Below are positions 12,228-22,505 of a stretch of DNA of 64,000 nucleotides, piece by piece; position 1 is the stretch's first letter; each line of letters starts with the position of its first letter. The notes under the pieces are model-generated. The model worked only from the letters and a program-made list of their open reading frames with translations, ran no database searches and was not told where the DNA came from. The stretch lies in the NCBI GenBank assembly GCA_032622095.1, contig CP136061.1:171617107-171681106 (forward strand), read 5' to 3'. The translations under genes were made by a program, and so were the position numbers. Source of the DNA: Siphonodentalium dalli. Lineage: Eukaryota > Mollusca > Scaphopoda > Gadilida > Siphonodentaliidae.

Positions 12228-12993
12228 ATGAACAGTTATCTAACATTTTCTATAATCCGAAGAAAGTTGGAAGTTATGGCGGTGTAAAGAAGCTTTTTGA
12301 TGAAGCGAAAAAGCAAAATAAAAAAATAAAACTCATAGATGTGAAGAAATGGTTGCAAGGTCAGTCGACATATACTTTACACAAACCAATAATTCGAAAA
12401 TTCCAACGTAGAAAGACTGTTGTAGCGGGGATTGATATTCAATGGCAGGCAGATTTAGCTGATCTTCAGAATTTGAAAAAACATAATGATAATTACAAAT
12501 ATCTGTTGTGTGTGATAGACGTTTTTTTCAAAATTTGCGTGGGTACTGCCAATCCACGATAAATCTGGACAAACTTTGATCGAATCATTCAGGAAAATTT
12601 TGAAATCTTCAAAACGTAAATCAAAATCGTTTCAAGCTGATAAAGGTTCTGAATTCAAAAATGAAAAGTTTTTGAAATTTATGCGATCAGAAAACTGAGA
12701 ATCCAGAGACTAAAGCAATTATTGTTGAGCAATTTCAAAGAACTTTAAAAAGTCGTATGTGGAAGTATTTCACACACAATAAAACTTCAAGATATATTGA
12801 TGTTTTACAGCCCCTAGTCGATTCTTACAACAATAGTTATCACCGTAGCATAAAATCGAAACCGTCGGAAGTTACTTTGAAAACTGAAGCTAAAATTTCC
12901 AAAAATCTATATGGAACAGGGAATAAAAAAGGAAAATCTACACTGAAAGTGGGTGACTTGGTTCGTATCAACAAAACCAAAAGAACATCATAA
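12212..12993 (+). pseudogene. Polinton retroviral-type (DDE) integrase, multiple frameshifts
   Basis: The start is ATG 12212, inside the end of the preceding gene. The first Asp of the DDE triad lies in WQADLADL (residue 81, nt about 12452). After a shift in the T-run at about 12525, the frame continues through the second Asp in QADKGSEF (nt 12639). A small deletion with a further shift follows near 12690. The Glu lies in VEQFQRTLK (nt 12727). The D-E distance is about 29 codons instead of the usual ~35, consistent with a ~18-bp deletion. The C-terminal VGDLVRI block is present; the remainder to about 13120 is degenerate. Known family: 'transposon-derived F54H12.3-like' integrases. Inactive as written. 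Confidence 0.85.
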
Positions 12994-13147
12994 TAATTAC
13001 ATCTTTTGTACACATTAGTATCCAGAGCGCAAACAAAGACGTGTGGCTTATTCTTCTAAGTAGTTCTCTAGGTTATATTCTACCAACACCTGGACTGAAA
13101 TTATTGAAAAATACTGAGAAAAAATTAATTCATTCTACATAACTCTC

Positions 13148-13968
13148 ATGAGTGATAGTTCAATGTCACTTTACCCAGCCAACTCACAATGTTGTTTCAC
13201 AGTGAAATTACCAAAAACCATACATATTGATAAAGAGCTTTGGGAAGTTGAAATGGTTGAACTAATTGTACCATCAGAAACATACAACATTATTGGAGAT
13301 GCTTGCATAATACAAATAAAAACTTCTGTTCCAAGATTTTTACAATATCTGCACAAGTTACCAATAAGTGAAGTAGTAAATTCAAAACCAGAAAATGCTA
13401 TAGAATTAAAAATACCAGAAGGAGCATATTCTGTGGATCACATTTGACAGATGCAATTCAAGGTGTACTTGATATTACAGTAAGCAGATTGATTCCAGAA
13501 CTGGAAATCGTGTTCGAATATTCCAAAGCACAACGAGGTAAAATTTCAAACAATAGTTATACCAAAGTAGGTCTTGTACTCCCCAGAGCTCTTTTGGATA
13601 AACTTGGTTACAGAACAGAATCAGAGACTGCTACATTTGCTACCCCTTCGATAACATTTCCATATGGAGTTGATTTAAATGCGGAGCATAATCAATTGTT
13701 TGTTTATTCTGACATTACTGATTATACAATTCTTAGTGATGTTGAAGCACCGATATTACGAGTGACATAATTCGAAAGTAAAAGAATACATGATGGTAAA
13801 CATATTAAGCATGAATTCAAAAACTTACATTATGTACCAATATTAAAGTCTAGCTTTGATACCATAAATGTGTATATAACTGGCGATACTGGCAAACCAA
13901 TTCAGTTTATTGGTGGAAAGTCTATGGTAAAGTTGCATTTCCGACGCCGAAGTAAGTTGTATTTATGA
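13148..13968 (+). pseudogene. Polinton minor capsid (penton-like) protein, frameshift plus stop
   Basis: The ATG at 13148 opens 99 codons. The frame shifts at about 13440 and continues to TAA 13768-13770, beyond which the same frame is open again to TGA 13966-13968. Conserved blocks include NSQCCFTVKLPKTI at the N-terminus, YSDITDYTILSDVEAPILRV, and near the end KLHFRR, which usually closes this family. It is the penton-like partner of the double jelly-roll capsid. The final TGA overlaps the next gene's ATG (ATGA at 13965-13968), a tight viral-style junction. Assignment as minor capsid is by position and motifs. Confidence 0.65.
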
Positions 13969-14345
13969 TGATCCCCGTGTATAGAGGCGTACCTAGACAG
14001 TATGGAAATGGAATTGGTTCACTGTTCAAATCTGCAATGAGAACAGTAGTACCGTTTCTAAAACCTATTGGTCATATTGCTAAACAACAAGTATTCAAGC
14101 ATGGACTTGCTGCAGTCGAAGATATCATTCATCGTGGTAAAAGTCCAAAAGAAGTATTTTTGAAACAAAGTAAAGAAGCATTGAAATCTTTTGGAAGGGA
14201 AACAATAAAGAAAATATCAACACCAAATGGCATAAATAGATCATCGCGACCTTTGAAAAATCATTCTTCTCGCAAACGAGTTAGAAGTAAGTCCATTAAA
14301 ACGCCTGTAAAGAAATCAAAACGATCTCTCGATATATTTGATTAA
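13965..14345 (+). CDS. Polinton small basic pVI-like virion protein (126 aa, intact)
   Basis: The ORF is intact. The N-terminus reads IPVYRGVPRQYGNGIGSLF, the hallmark of a short Polinton/adintovirus protein encoded just before the major capsid gene. Residues about 20-60 can form an amphipathic helix. The last 40 residues are Lys/Arg/Ser-rich (RKRVRSK, KKSKR), suggesting nucleic-acid or capsid-interior binding. By position and composition it is comparable to adenovirus pVI-like or core proteins, but that is inference. It overlaps the preceding gene by 4 bp and ends 2 bp before the capsid gene's ATG. Confidence 0.68.
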   Translation: MMIPVYRGVPRQYGNGIGSLFKSAMRTVVPFLKPIGHIAKQQVFKHGLAAVEDIIHRGKSPKEVFLKQSKEALKSFGRETIKKISTPNGINRSSRPLKNHSSRKRVRSKSIKTPVKKSKRSLDIFD

Positions 14346-14347
14346 TC

Positions 14348-15627
14348 ATGATGATGCAAAATGGATCATGCGAATGTAGCAAGTCCGAGTTAGATGCTTC
14401 TGATGTTCCACCAACAATGACAACGATGTTGGAATCACAATGGATAGAACATCACCCGATTAGCTCTTTGAATAATTCCGCACCGGTAGAATTTGTAATT
14501 CCGCCTCAAACTGAAAAATGGACAGATGTAAATCAATCATATTTGGACCTGAAATTCAAAATCACAAAAGCAGATGGAACAAACTTGGTTGATGGTACTG
14601 ATGAAATTGCGCCTATTAACAACTTTTTCCATAGCATGTGCAGTAGTATCGATATTTACCTAAATAACAAACTTGTAATGGCGAACGGAGATACACATCC
14701 TTATCGAGCCTACATGGAAAATCTCTTGGCTTATTCTTGTGAATGTAAAGAAAATCAACTTGCCGCACTAGACATGTGGTATCCAGACACCGCTAAACAG
14801 TTCACCGAAAACACTAAAGCTGGTGGTAATGATGGATTGAAATCTCGCCAAGCAATCATAGCAGGTAGTAAAACGGTAGAATTGTGTGGTCGTTTACCCA
14901 CAGATATATTTCTACAAGAGAAATGCTTACCAAATGGAATTGAGATAAGAATTCGTCTCAATAGAGCGAATCCAAAATTCTCTTTAATTGGTCAGGCCGA
15001 CGGAAAAATAGTATTTGAAACGGCAGTTTTCAATGTTCGTACAATTACGCTGATGCCAGTAGTAGCAAATAACTTGAACCAAACAATAATACAGAAACAT
15101 ATGAAAATACCGATTAGAAGAGTTGAAGTAAAAACATTCACTATTGGTGCAGGGCTTAGATCAAAAATTGAAGATCACCTTTTTCAAGGACAAATGCCAA
15201 AGAGACTTTTCATAGGCTTGGTATCAAACACAGATATGAATGGCTATATTGAAACGAACCTATTTCATTTCCAACAATTCAATCTGAAAAAACTTGAAGT
15301 TAGTCAGGACGGACATACCATCCATAACCGACCATTTGAACCAAACTTTGAATCAGAACAATGCATAAAGATCTTATTTATCACTGTATCAGTCTTCGTG
15401 TATGTTTGGACAAAACAAATCCTTTGGTTTGAATCTCGAAAAATACATGAATGGTTATTGTTTCTGGGGTTACGACCTCACAACTGACCAAGGGGCATTT
15501 GCATCCTATAAAAACCGGTAACATAAGGTTAGAGCTTCAGTTTGCTGCAGCTCCAGTGATAGTCTATGCTGAGTTCGATAATCAAATTGAAATCAACAGT
15601 TTGCGAGAAATAATAACAGATTATTAA
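14348..15627 (+). pseudogene. Polinton major capsid protein (double jelly-roll), two frameshifts near the C-terminus
   Basis: The first 340 codons are open from ATG 14348. Features include ESQWIEHHPI, VEFVIPPQTEKWTDV, the NNFFHSMCSSIDIYLN block and HPYRAYMENLL, all typical of the 'F54H12.2-like' Polinton major capsid family. The reading then shifts at about 15367 and again at about 15493, and the expected C-terminus ([19 protein letters not shown]) ends at TAA 15625-15627. The apparent 379-codon ORF ending at 15487 therefore has a spurious tail. Full length would be about 427 residues, normal for the family. Only two single-base shifts disturb it. Confidence 0.85.
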
Positions 15628-15631
15628 AAAC

Positions 15632-15982
15632 ATGGATGGATTGCATTTGGAGGAAAAATTGAGACTGGAAGTTGGAGGACTCGATTTCATTCCTTATGTT
15701 TCTATCCTTGACAAAGTTCGGAAAACTTTCGAGAAATGTTTCGTTCATGAAATACAAAATCAAATTTCAAAAGAAGTGACACTCAATTGTGAAGGATGTA
15801 AAATAGATCATCCAAGTCAGACACGACATTTACTTTGTCTTTGGACACCACCTATACAATGGGTAGATATGTTCATTGATATAGCACTACTTACATTGAA
15901 CATCTATCGAGTTATGGAACAATGGTATCCAGGCATTCAAACTTTGGAAAGATATAAAGGAAGTTGTTCATGCAAACTTTAA
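15632..15982 (+). CDS. Conserved small Polinton protein, unknown function (116 aa, intact)
   Basis: The ATG lies 4 bp after the capsid stop. The N-terminus DGLHLEEKLRLEVGGLDFIPY and a Cys/His pattern C-x2-C-x4-H around residues 53-61 (NCEGCKIDHPSQ) match a small protein often encoded between capsid and protease genes in molluscan Polintons. The Cys/His set might bind a metal. No catalytic motif is evident. The frame is intact and the context supports a virion or assembly role, by inference only. Confidence 0.6.
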   Translation: MDGLHLEEKLRLEVGGLDFIPYVSILDKVRKTFEKCFVHEIQNQISKEVTLNCEGCKIDHPSQTRHLLCLWTPPIQWVDMFIDIALLTLNIYRVMEQWYPGIQTLERYKGSCSCKL

Positions 15983-16040
15983 CCAGTTTAATTCGTTTTT
16001 TTTTACTTGTGGTGTGAAAAGGTAAAAAAATACTACGAAG

Positions 16041-16553
16041 ATGAACACTAGCGAACTTCAGCATATACTAGACAAATCATCCTACCTCTGTTCATTGTAT
16101 GATGTGGTGTGTGTAAAAGATCAGTTACCACACGAAAAACCTCATCATGTAAAAGCATACATAGTAAATACACATACGTCAGAAAAACCAGGAGAACAAT
16201 GGGTTGCAATTTTCTTCAATGGAAACATTGCAACATATTTCGATTCGTTTGGGATACCAGTTATTGAGAAATATATCAAATCATTTATTCAAAGAAATTC
16301 GATCGAATGTAAAATAAACGTTGGGTGGTTTCAACATCACGGTACAAACGTGTGTGGTATCTACTGCATATTTGCTTTACATTTCTTGAAAAGCGGATAT
16401 GGTATAAAGGTATTAGTTGAAATGAATTTTGATGGTGACTACTTCAAAAATGATAGAAAAGTATTTGATTGGTTTCATAGAAACTATGAGCCCTTACGAA
16501 AAGAGTCAGAAACATTACCTAAAACATGTATTTCACAAACTTGTAAGACTTAA
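16041..16553 (+). CDS. Polinton adenain-like cysteine protease (170 aa), catalytic His replaced by Gln
   Basis: In Polintons and adenoviruses this protease processes capsid and core proteins. The usual order His-Asp/Glu-Gln-Cys can be traced: Gln53 in EQWVAIFF sits where the family has His before Trp; Asp68 is in YFDSFG; Gln98 in WFQHHG is the oxyanion-hole residue; Cys105 in NVCGIYC is the nucleophile. The ORF is otherwise open and of normal family length, with its start 58 bp after the previous stop. The His-to-Gln change (CAA at 16197-16199; CAT/CAC expected) would abolish the classical catalytic dyad unless a neighbouring His compensates. Confidence 0.82.
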   Translation: MNTSELQHILDKSSYLCSLYDVVCVKDQLPHEKPHHVKAYIVNTHTSEKPGEQWVAIFFNGNIATYFDSFGIPVIEKYIKSFIQRNSIECKINVGWFQHHGTNVCGIYCIFALHFLKSGYGIKVLVEMNFDGDYFKNDRKVFDWFHRNYEPLRKESETLPKTCISQTCKT

Positions 16554-16851
16554 TGTGAATTTCAGTGTTGATAAAATGTGTTCATTACCAATTGTTTAAA
16601 CATGTTAAAATCATAATCATTTTGTAAATATGTTGATGTTAAAGTGATAGTACTGTTATTTCTATATGAAATTATTCTTGCCCAGAATAATCGGATTGCC
16701 ATGTTGGCGCGCGCACCAGCAAACCCAGGCCTTCATCGTAAATCGGTGTTTAGATATTGCAAGCATTGGTCGAAGGGTCAAGGGTCAGAAAGACCAGAAT
16801 GCATCATCGATCTAAAAATAATGCTGACGGACACGCATTAATAATATAAAA

Positions 16852-17145
16852 ATGGCGGAACGATTAAAAAATAGATTTGGAAGCGATCCGGGGGCTGTTA
16901 ATTGTTCATGCGGGAATGTATGCGCGTGGAGGAAGTCGGCCACGTCTCGTTCGTTGCAGACATCGTGTCCCTGTTTGGAAGCGGGGACATTTTGCAGCAG
17001 AGGCTGCAAATGTGGAACAAGCAAAATGAGCTGTCAGAACCAGCCCAAGATTGGCAAGAAGAAAGGGTCGATTTTGTCGCCAGAACTTGGGTTGTCAAGT
17101 AGCGAAGACGATGCGATGGTGAAAATGTCGAAGATGTCGTCGTGA
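16852..17145 (+). CDS. Cys-rich CXC-like ORF (97 aa) near the outer end of the left element copy
   Basis: The ATG follows AATATAAAA and gives MAERLKNRFG. A CXC/TSO1-like cysteine cluster spans residues about 18-53: CSCGNVC, then CPCLEAGTFCSRGCKCG and SCQNQ. A basic GKKKGS segment and an acidic SSSEDD segment follow. Such clusters bind Zn and DNA and often occur at transposase termini. It starts 213 bp inside the element end, so it may be a first exon: the end of the ORF runs into AAAAGAG|GTAAAAA, a possible donor at about 17153. Conserved as 54458-54751 in the other copy with two amino-acid changes. Function is not proven. Confidence 0.5.
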   Translation: MAERLKNRFGSDPGAVNCSCGNVCAWRKSATSRSLQTSCPCLEAGTFCSRGCKCGTSKMSCQNQPKIGKKKGSILSPELGLSSSEDDAMVKMSKMSS

Positions 17146-17621
17146 AAAAAAAGAGGTAAAAAATTGTATCACTCTTCGCTATAAAATTGAAATTGATATC
17201 CACACAAATTCCAACAGGCAATATTAAATTTTTTTTTTTTAGACCTTACTCTTGTCGTCTTGAAGTTGAAGGTCTCGTTATTCACCATTCAAATAGTACT
17301 ATCAGTATATGTAGCATCATAAGCATGTGCAGTGTTGCTGTTAGTACTAGTAGGCCTACCAAAAATAATAATAATACTGTAATATTTTTCATGACCATGA
17401 TTGTGGAAAATTTTCCCAGATTGAATAAATTACAGGCCAAAATAATAGTAGGGGTGGATTTTTTTTTCCCACATTGAGTTTCCAAAAGTTATGCTCAGAT
17501 GGGCTAGTTACTATCAACGGAAAATCAAATATATAAGTTCTCTAATTGATTAACAGTATTTTATCTGCACAATACATGTAAGTCCATAATTTTGAGGCGA
17601 AGTTGATCGGAAGTGGGCAAC

Positions 17622-18979
17622 TATGGGAGGCCCTTTTCACATTTATTATTTATTTGCGCTTAAGCGCAAATCATTTGCGCTTAAGCATAAAACAATTTGC
17701 CCTTAAGCACAAATAATTTGCACTAAAGCGCAAATATGTGTCTATCAATTTATTTGCTCTTAAAGCGCAAATCATTTGCGGTTAAGCGCAAATACATAGC
17801 ACTCCCTTACTTCCCTCTGATTGTGAATGATTGGGTCCATCTCATAGTAAATTATGATGGGCCCATAGTAATAGCCCCATACAGACTCAAAGTTGAAGAA
17901 AAAAACATATATCCATGTCAGCATCTCTGTCCCTGGTGTCCCAGGAATTGGTGTCTCACTCCCAGAGCTCTAGTATATTTTATTAAAGGGATATCTCCTG
18001 CACAGATATATACCATTTCCATGGCCATAAAAAGGGAATTAAGGGTTACTACTATCTAACTTACCCATAAATTATTGGCATGACCTGGTGTATCAACTAG
18101 CAACACAAGAGGAGCATTGGGCTAATTTTAACCTGTTTTAATTAGCCTGAGTACTCAACAGTCAACTGTGAGTGTGTGTTCAACAAGGATAATCCCTAAT
18201 TACATATTATCAGCATCCATCTATCCAAAGAATTTATGTCTCCTTCCCGGAACTCTAGTAATTTTTTGTATGATGTTTTTTAATGTATTATTGCAAAGAT
18301 TTGGGCCCTTACTATGGTCATATACTATAGCATGCATGTGGTGTCACTGCATGAGGGCTTGCTTACCTCATATGGTTTACTTATTGACTTAAATCAGAGG
18401 AAATAACCCTATTTTCATATTATCAGCATCCCTGTCAAAAAAGATTGGTGTCTCATTCCTGGAGCTTTGGTGTCTCAGTCCTCGAGCTCTAGTTCTTTTT
18501 ATTACACAAATCTATAGTATTGCCATGGTCATATAGTTCCACCGAGGGCTTGCTTCCCTCATATGGTGTGCCTGTATACTCGAAAATTGAGGAAAATCAG
18601 AATAACTAATATATACTGAAGATATTATAATGCTATCACGAGTCGCTCCAACTAAAACAGAAGGTGATACTATTGCGAGTCAGCCATTTTGATAAAGAAG
18701 TTGGGCTAGCTCCCTACCCATCCAAACCAATGAAACCAAGAGGTGATATGTCAATAGGAGTTAATGCTAAGTTATGGAGAAACCTATTTATTCACCAGGG
18801 GTGTTTAGTTACCTATAACCATGAATTGCGCATAAGCGCAATGATTGCACTGAAGCGAAATTATTTGCGCTTAAGCGCAATTAATTGCACTTAAGCACAA
18901 TTGATTACGCTCAAGTGTTAAGTGCAATTGATTGTGCTTAAGCACAATTAATTATTAAATGTGAATTGGGCCTCCCATA
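17622..18979 (+). mobile_element. TATGGGAGGCC-type element (left arm copy)
   Basis: It starts TATGGGAGGCCC with TTCACATTTATTATTTATTTG and ends with the complementary TTATTAAATGTGAA...GGGCCTCCCATA. Next to both ends lie arrays of TTGCGCTTAAGCGCAA-like palindromes (17655-17795 and 18825-18950). The same architecture forms the complete copy at 58771-60085. The interior contains a repeat also seen at 19150-19380 and 19840-20060. I see no target duplication here, so the ends may be rearranged. No coding capacity. Confidence 0.65.
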
Positions 18980-20600
18980 CACTTAAGCATAAATCAAATT
19001 CCAGATCTAAAAACTCCCCTGGGGCTGAAATGATGGGCGGGGGGGGGGGGGTTCATATTTATTATTTATTTGCAAATATTTGCACTTAAGCATAAATCAT
19101 TTGCACTCAAGTACAAATATGCGTCTAACAATTAAATACCAAACTTGCTCTCCCTTACTTCCCTCTGATTGTGACTGATTTGAGTCAATCTCATAGTATA
19201 TTATCATGGGCCCAAAGTAGTAGCCCCATACAGACTCAATAGTTGAAGAAAATTTCTGTCCCTGGTGTCCTAATAAGTGCCTCACTCCCAGAGCTGTAGT
19301 ATATTTTATTAAAGGGACATCTCCTGCACAGATATATACCATTTCCAATTTTCCATGGCCATAAATAGACAATTAGGGCTTAAGCGTAAATAAATGATAA
19401 ATGTGAAAATGCTTGAGAAATGAGGGTAAATAAAATATACTTAAGTGTAGATCAATTATACCTAAATGTAAATTAGTTATGCTTATACATAAATAATCAC
19501 ACTCCCATAGAGCTCACCTCAAGCTGAAATTGATGCAACCACATATATTGTCTGCATATCAGTAGAATCTTTCAATGGCAGATATTATATACCGGGGGGG
19601 GGGTGATACGAAATTTACAGGAAGGTATTTCGGAGTGGGTGACCCATGCAAATGTTTTACTTTGAGCACTTATTTGACATTTGTAACAGTTTAAAACTCA
19701 TTTTGAGTATTTATAACAACAAAAACACCATACGTATGGTACTGGGACCTCATATGGCCCTTAGTGCAGTGGAGATGACATTAATCTATGTCTTTTTGCA
19801 TATGGGACGGTGGGGTGAAAAAATTCCTTCACCACACTTCCCTCTGATTGTGAATGATTTGAGTCAATCTCATAGTATATTATCATGGGCCCAAAGTAGT
19901 AGTCCCATACAGACTCAATAGTTGAAGCATTTCTGTCCCTGGTGTCCTAATAAGTGCCTCACTCCCAGAGCTGTAGTATATTTTATTAAAGGGACATCTC
20001 CTGCATAGATATATACCATTTCCATGGCCGTAAATAGGCAATTAGGGGTTACTGGGGGTTTGCTTCCCTCATATATGGTGTACTTATTGACTTGAAATAG
20101 GGGGAAAACCCCTATTTTCATAATATCAGCATCCCTGACTCCCTGTCCCCAAGAATTTGTGTCTCCATCCCTGAGATATAGTATTTTTATAAAAGAGACA
20201 TATCCTGCACAGATCTATACCATTCCCATGGTCATAAAACATCTTGGGGTTACTGGGGGATTGTTTCCATCATATGGTGGGTCTATATAAACTTTATTGA
20301 TGTGTTTAGGCCTGTGCCATTTGAAATTAATTCATGGGGGAATCAATGTTTTGAGCTAAAGTGTAAATAAATAATAAATGTGAAAATGCTTGAGGAATGA
20401 GGGTAAATAAAATATGCTTAAGTGTAGATCAATTATACCTAAATGTAAATTAGTTATGCTTATACATAAATAATTACACTCCCATAGAGCTCCCCTCAAT
20501 CTGAAATTGATGCAACCACATATATTGTCTGCATACCAGTAGAATCTTACAATGGCAGATATTATATACCGGGGGGGGGCGGGGGGCCCTTAGTGCAGTG
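18980..20600. repeat. Reiterated modules with G-tracts and CTTAAG palindromes
   Basis: A ~220-bp module (TCCCTCTGATTGTGA... GGACATCTCCTGCACAGAT) occurs at 17810-18050, 19155-19375 and 19840-20040, with a partial copy at 20130-20260. A second module with AAATGTGAAAATGCTTGAG and TAGTTATGCTTATACATAAA occurs at 19390-19600 and 20355-20575. Each second module ends in a G-run (19591-19600, 20571-20585). The 13-bp G-run at 19039-19051 is 24 bp in the other arm. Confidence 0.7.
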
Positions 20601-22232
20601 GAGATGACATTAATCTATGTCTTTTTGCATATGGGACGGTGGGGTGAAAACATTCCTTCACCACACTGTTACAAAAGAACCTTCCAGAAACGTAAAACTT
20701 AAATAAATAAACTTGTCTTGATGTCGCTAATGCATAGATCATTGTGTGAATGGAAAATGAGCGAGCAACTGACATTAAATGTCACTATCAACGGATAGAA
20801 AGTATCTGACTATCAATGGGTAAAAAATATCTGTCATCAGTGCATCAAGCCAATCAGTGAATTATTTGCTTGTCTATCAACTAAGATGATCTCTGGCAAG
20901 ACCTAAAGTATCCAAGTCTGATAGAGTGATGTGACTATGTTTATTTCCATCAAAACAGCTTCTGAAACAGGTTAAACTGTTATTTGAACTAAATGAGATA
21001 GATCATTCCCAATTTCCCAGTCATATGAGTAATATCAGTACAGCTTTATTCAGTTTTGAACCAAATTTAGTGAAATTTGGGAGGTGGGTGTGAAAAAATT
21101 GGGAGTAAAAAACATTGGTTTTGCAGGTTTGGTGGTGATGGGTCCCTGAAAATGCCAGATGCAAAAAAAAATTCATTCCTTCTGCAAATTTTTTACTACC
21201 CCCATCCCCCTGCTCCACCTACAATCTTTGCATCAGCTTATACCGAGGTAAAATAGCCGAAGAACCCAATCATGCTAATTTATTGTGCTGCATAAATCAT
21301 ATATGCTAAGCATAGTCAGTTAATAAATGTTAACACATCCTCCAATAAAGGGGTTTCAGTTTTTAATTTTCCAACAATTGGAAAGATATAGGTACCAGTT
21401 GAAAACAATTTCCAGAGTATATGCAAAGTTAATGCACATTTACTGATATAAGCTAATTATGATAAAACAATTCAATTAAGCTTTAAGGTAGCAATACACG
21501 ATTTCCAGCAATTATGCCAACCTGGGAGGGGGTACTGTACTTCAAATCAATGCTAAGCCATTATCGTTGGCATATATCCAATCAAGCATGTTTTAATTTC
21601 GACAGAAATTTTAGGTGTAATCATTTAAATGTACTTTTGGTTTTTCGTACAATATGTCATTGAGTTATGCCCCTTGGTTTGCACACACGAACCGCTCAAT
21701 TTTACCCATTTTTTCACTCAAATTGGCCATTTTCTACCCAAAAACAGACCATGATAGAGCGAATGTCAATAAATAAGATTCTTCCACCTGATAGAGCTAT
21801 GATAGAGCTGAGAAATATTTTAAATAGAAAAAAAGTTATCGTATCAATTTGAAAAAAAAGTCTTGCGAGCCCAGATGACAGAATTCAGGGGAGAGAAATC
21901 GGGCTATTTTCCTGTAACCAATAACACAGAGTTGGCCTTCACTGAATACGAAAACCCTGTTGCGTATCCAAATTTTTCACTTTTTTGAGAACTTTCCCAG
22001 TTTTGTAAAATAAATAAACCTTCAAACCAGTAACGACACAGTTAACACAGACTACACTGGCCGTTATGCCCCCCAGATACTTATATTTCTATTTTTCAGA
22101 CCCCCTACAACCTGTGAAATCGTGTACTTCTACCTAAGCATAAATATATTGCTCTGAAGTATCATTGTATTATGGTAAATCATAATTCAGTTACCCGTAA
22201 CCACCATTGTTTGTTTTACCTCTCTCACCTTG
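20601..22232. other. Non-coding interior of left element copy
   Basis: No gene, RNA gene or clear repeat boundary was recognised. Short open frames here are mirrored in the other arm only because the arms are copies. Confidence 0.55.
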
Positions 22233-22505
22233 GATAAAATGGTATGACATAAATGGTATCAGTGTGTGGAGCCTTCCCCTATTAGTTGACTCAAAGACTG
22301 AGATACTACTATGTCAAAGGTTTCAACTTGAGCGGAATTCTGAAAGAGCATGTCTGAACTTTGTGTGAGTGAATTGTGCTTCAGTCTAATTCATGAGAAT
22401 GGATTACTCTTATTAAGCGAACCATTATTTCGCTTAAGACAGCCTAGGGTATAATAAGTGACGGCATTGCCCACACTGATACCATTTATGTCATACCATT
22501 TTATC
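22233..22505. mobile_element. ~273-bp MITE with 34-bp perfect TIRs
   Basis: GATAAAATGGTATGACATAA and the following bases to 22266 are repeated as an exact inverted copy at 22472-22505. The interior has an AAGCGAACCATTATTTCGCTT hairpin. No target duplication could be fixed. A mirrored copy exists at about 49088-49360. Confidence 0.7.

Larger units (their letters stand above)
9956..16553 (+). mobile_element. Polinton/Maverick (adintovirus-like) remnant, structural-gene module
   Basis: Ten consecutive + strand genes or gene remnants include the diagnostic set: FtsK/HerA-type packaging ATPase, retroviral-type integrase, adenain-like protease, and major and minor capsid proteins. Intergenic gaps are tiny or overlapping, with an ATGA overlap at 13965 and gaps of 2-5 bp around the major capsid gene. 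The left end is truncated: a TAA at 9953-9955 sits immediately before the Walker A motif, next to unrelated repeat DNA. The right end is not defined. A TTAA transposon begins at 16639, 86 bp after the protease stop. No protein-primed PolB and no terminal repeats were found. Frameshifts and stops in several genes indicate an inactive copy or, for some, assembly indels. Confidence 0.88.

Noticed and set aside
17655-17795. CRISPR-like array (regular palindromic repeats)
   Set aside because: Spacers are short, AT-rich and themselves repeats. The organism is eukaryotic and the arrays sit at transposon ends.
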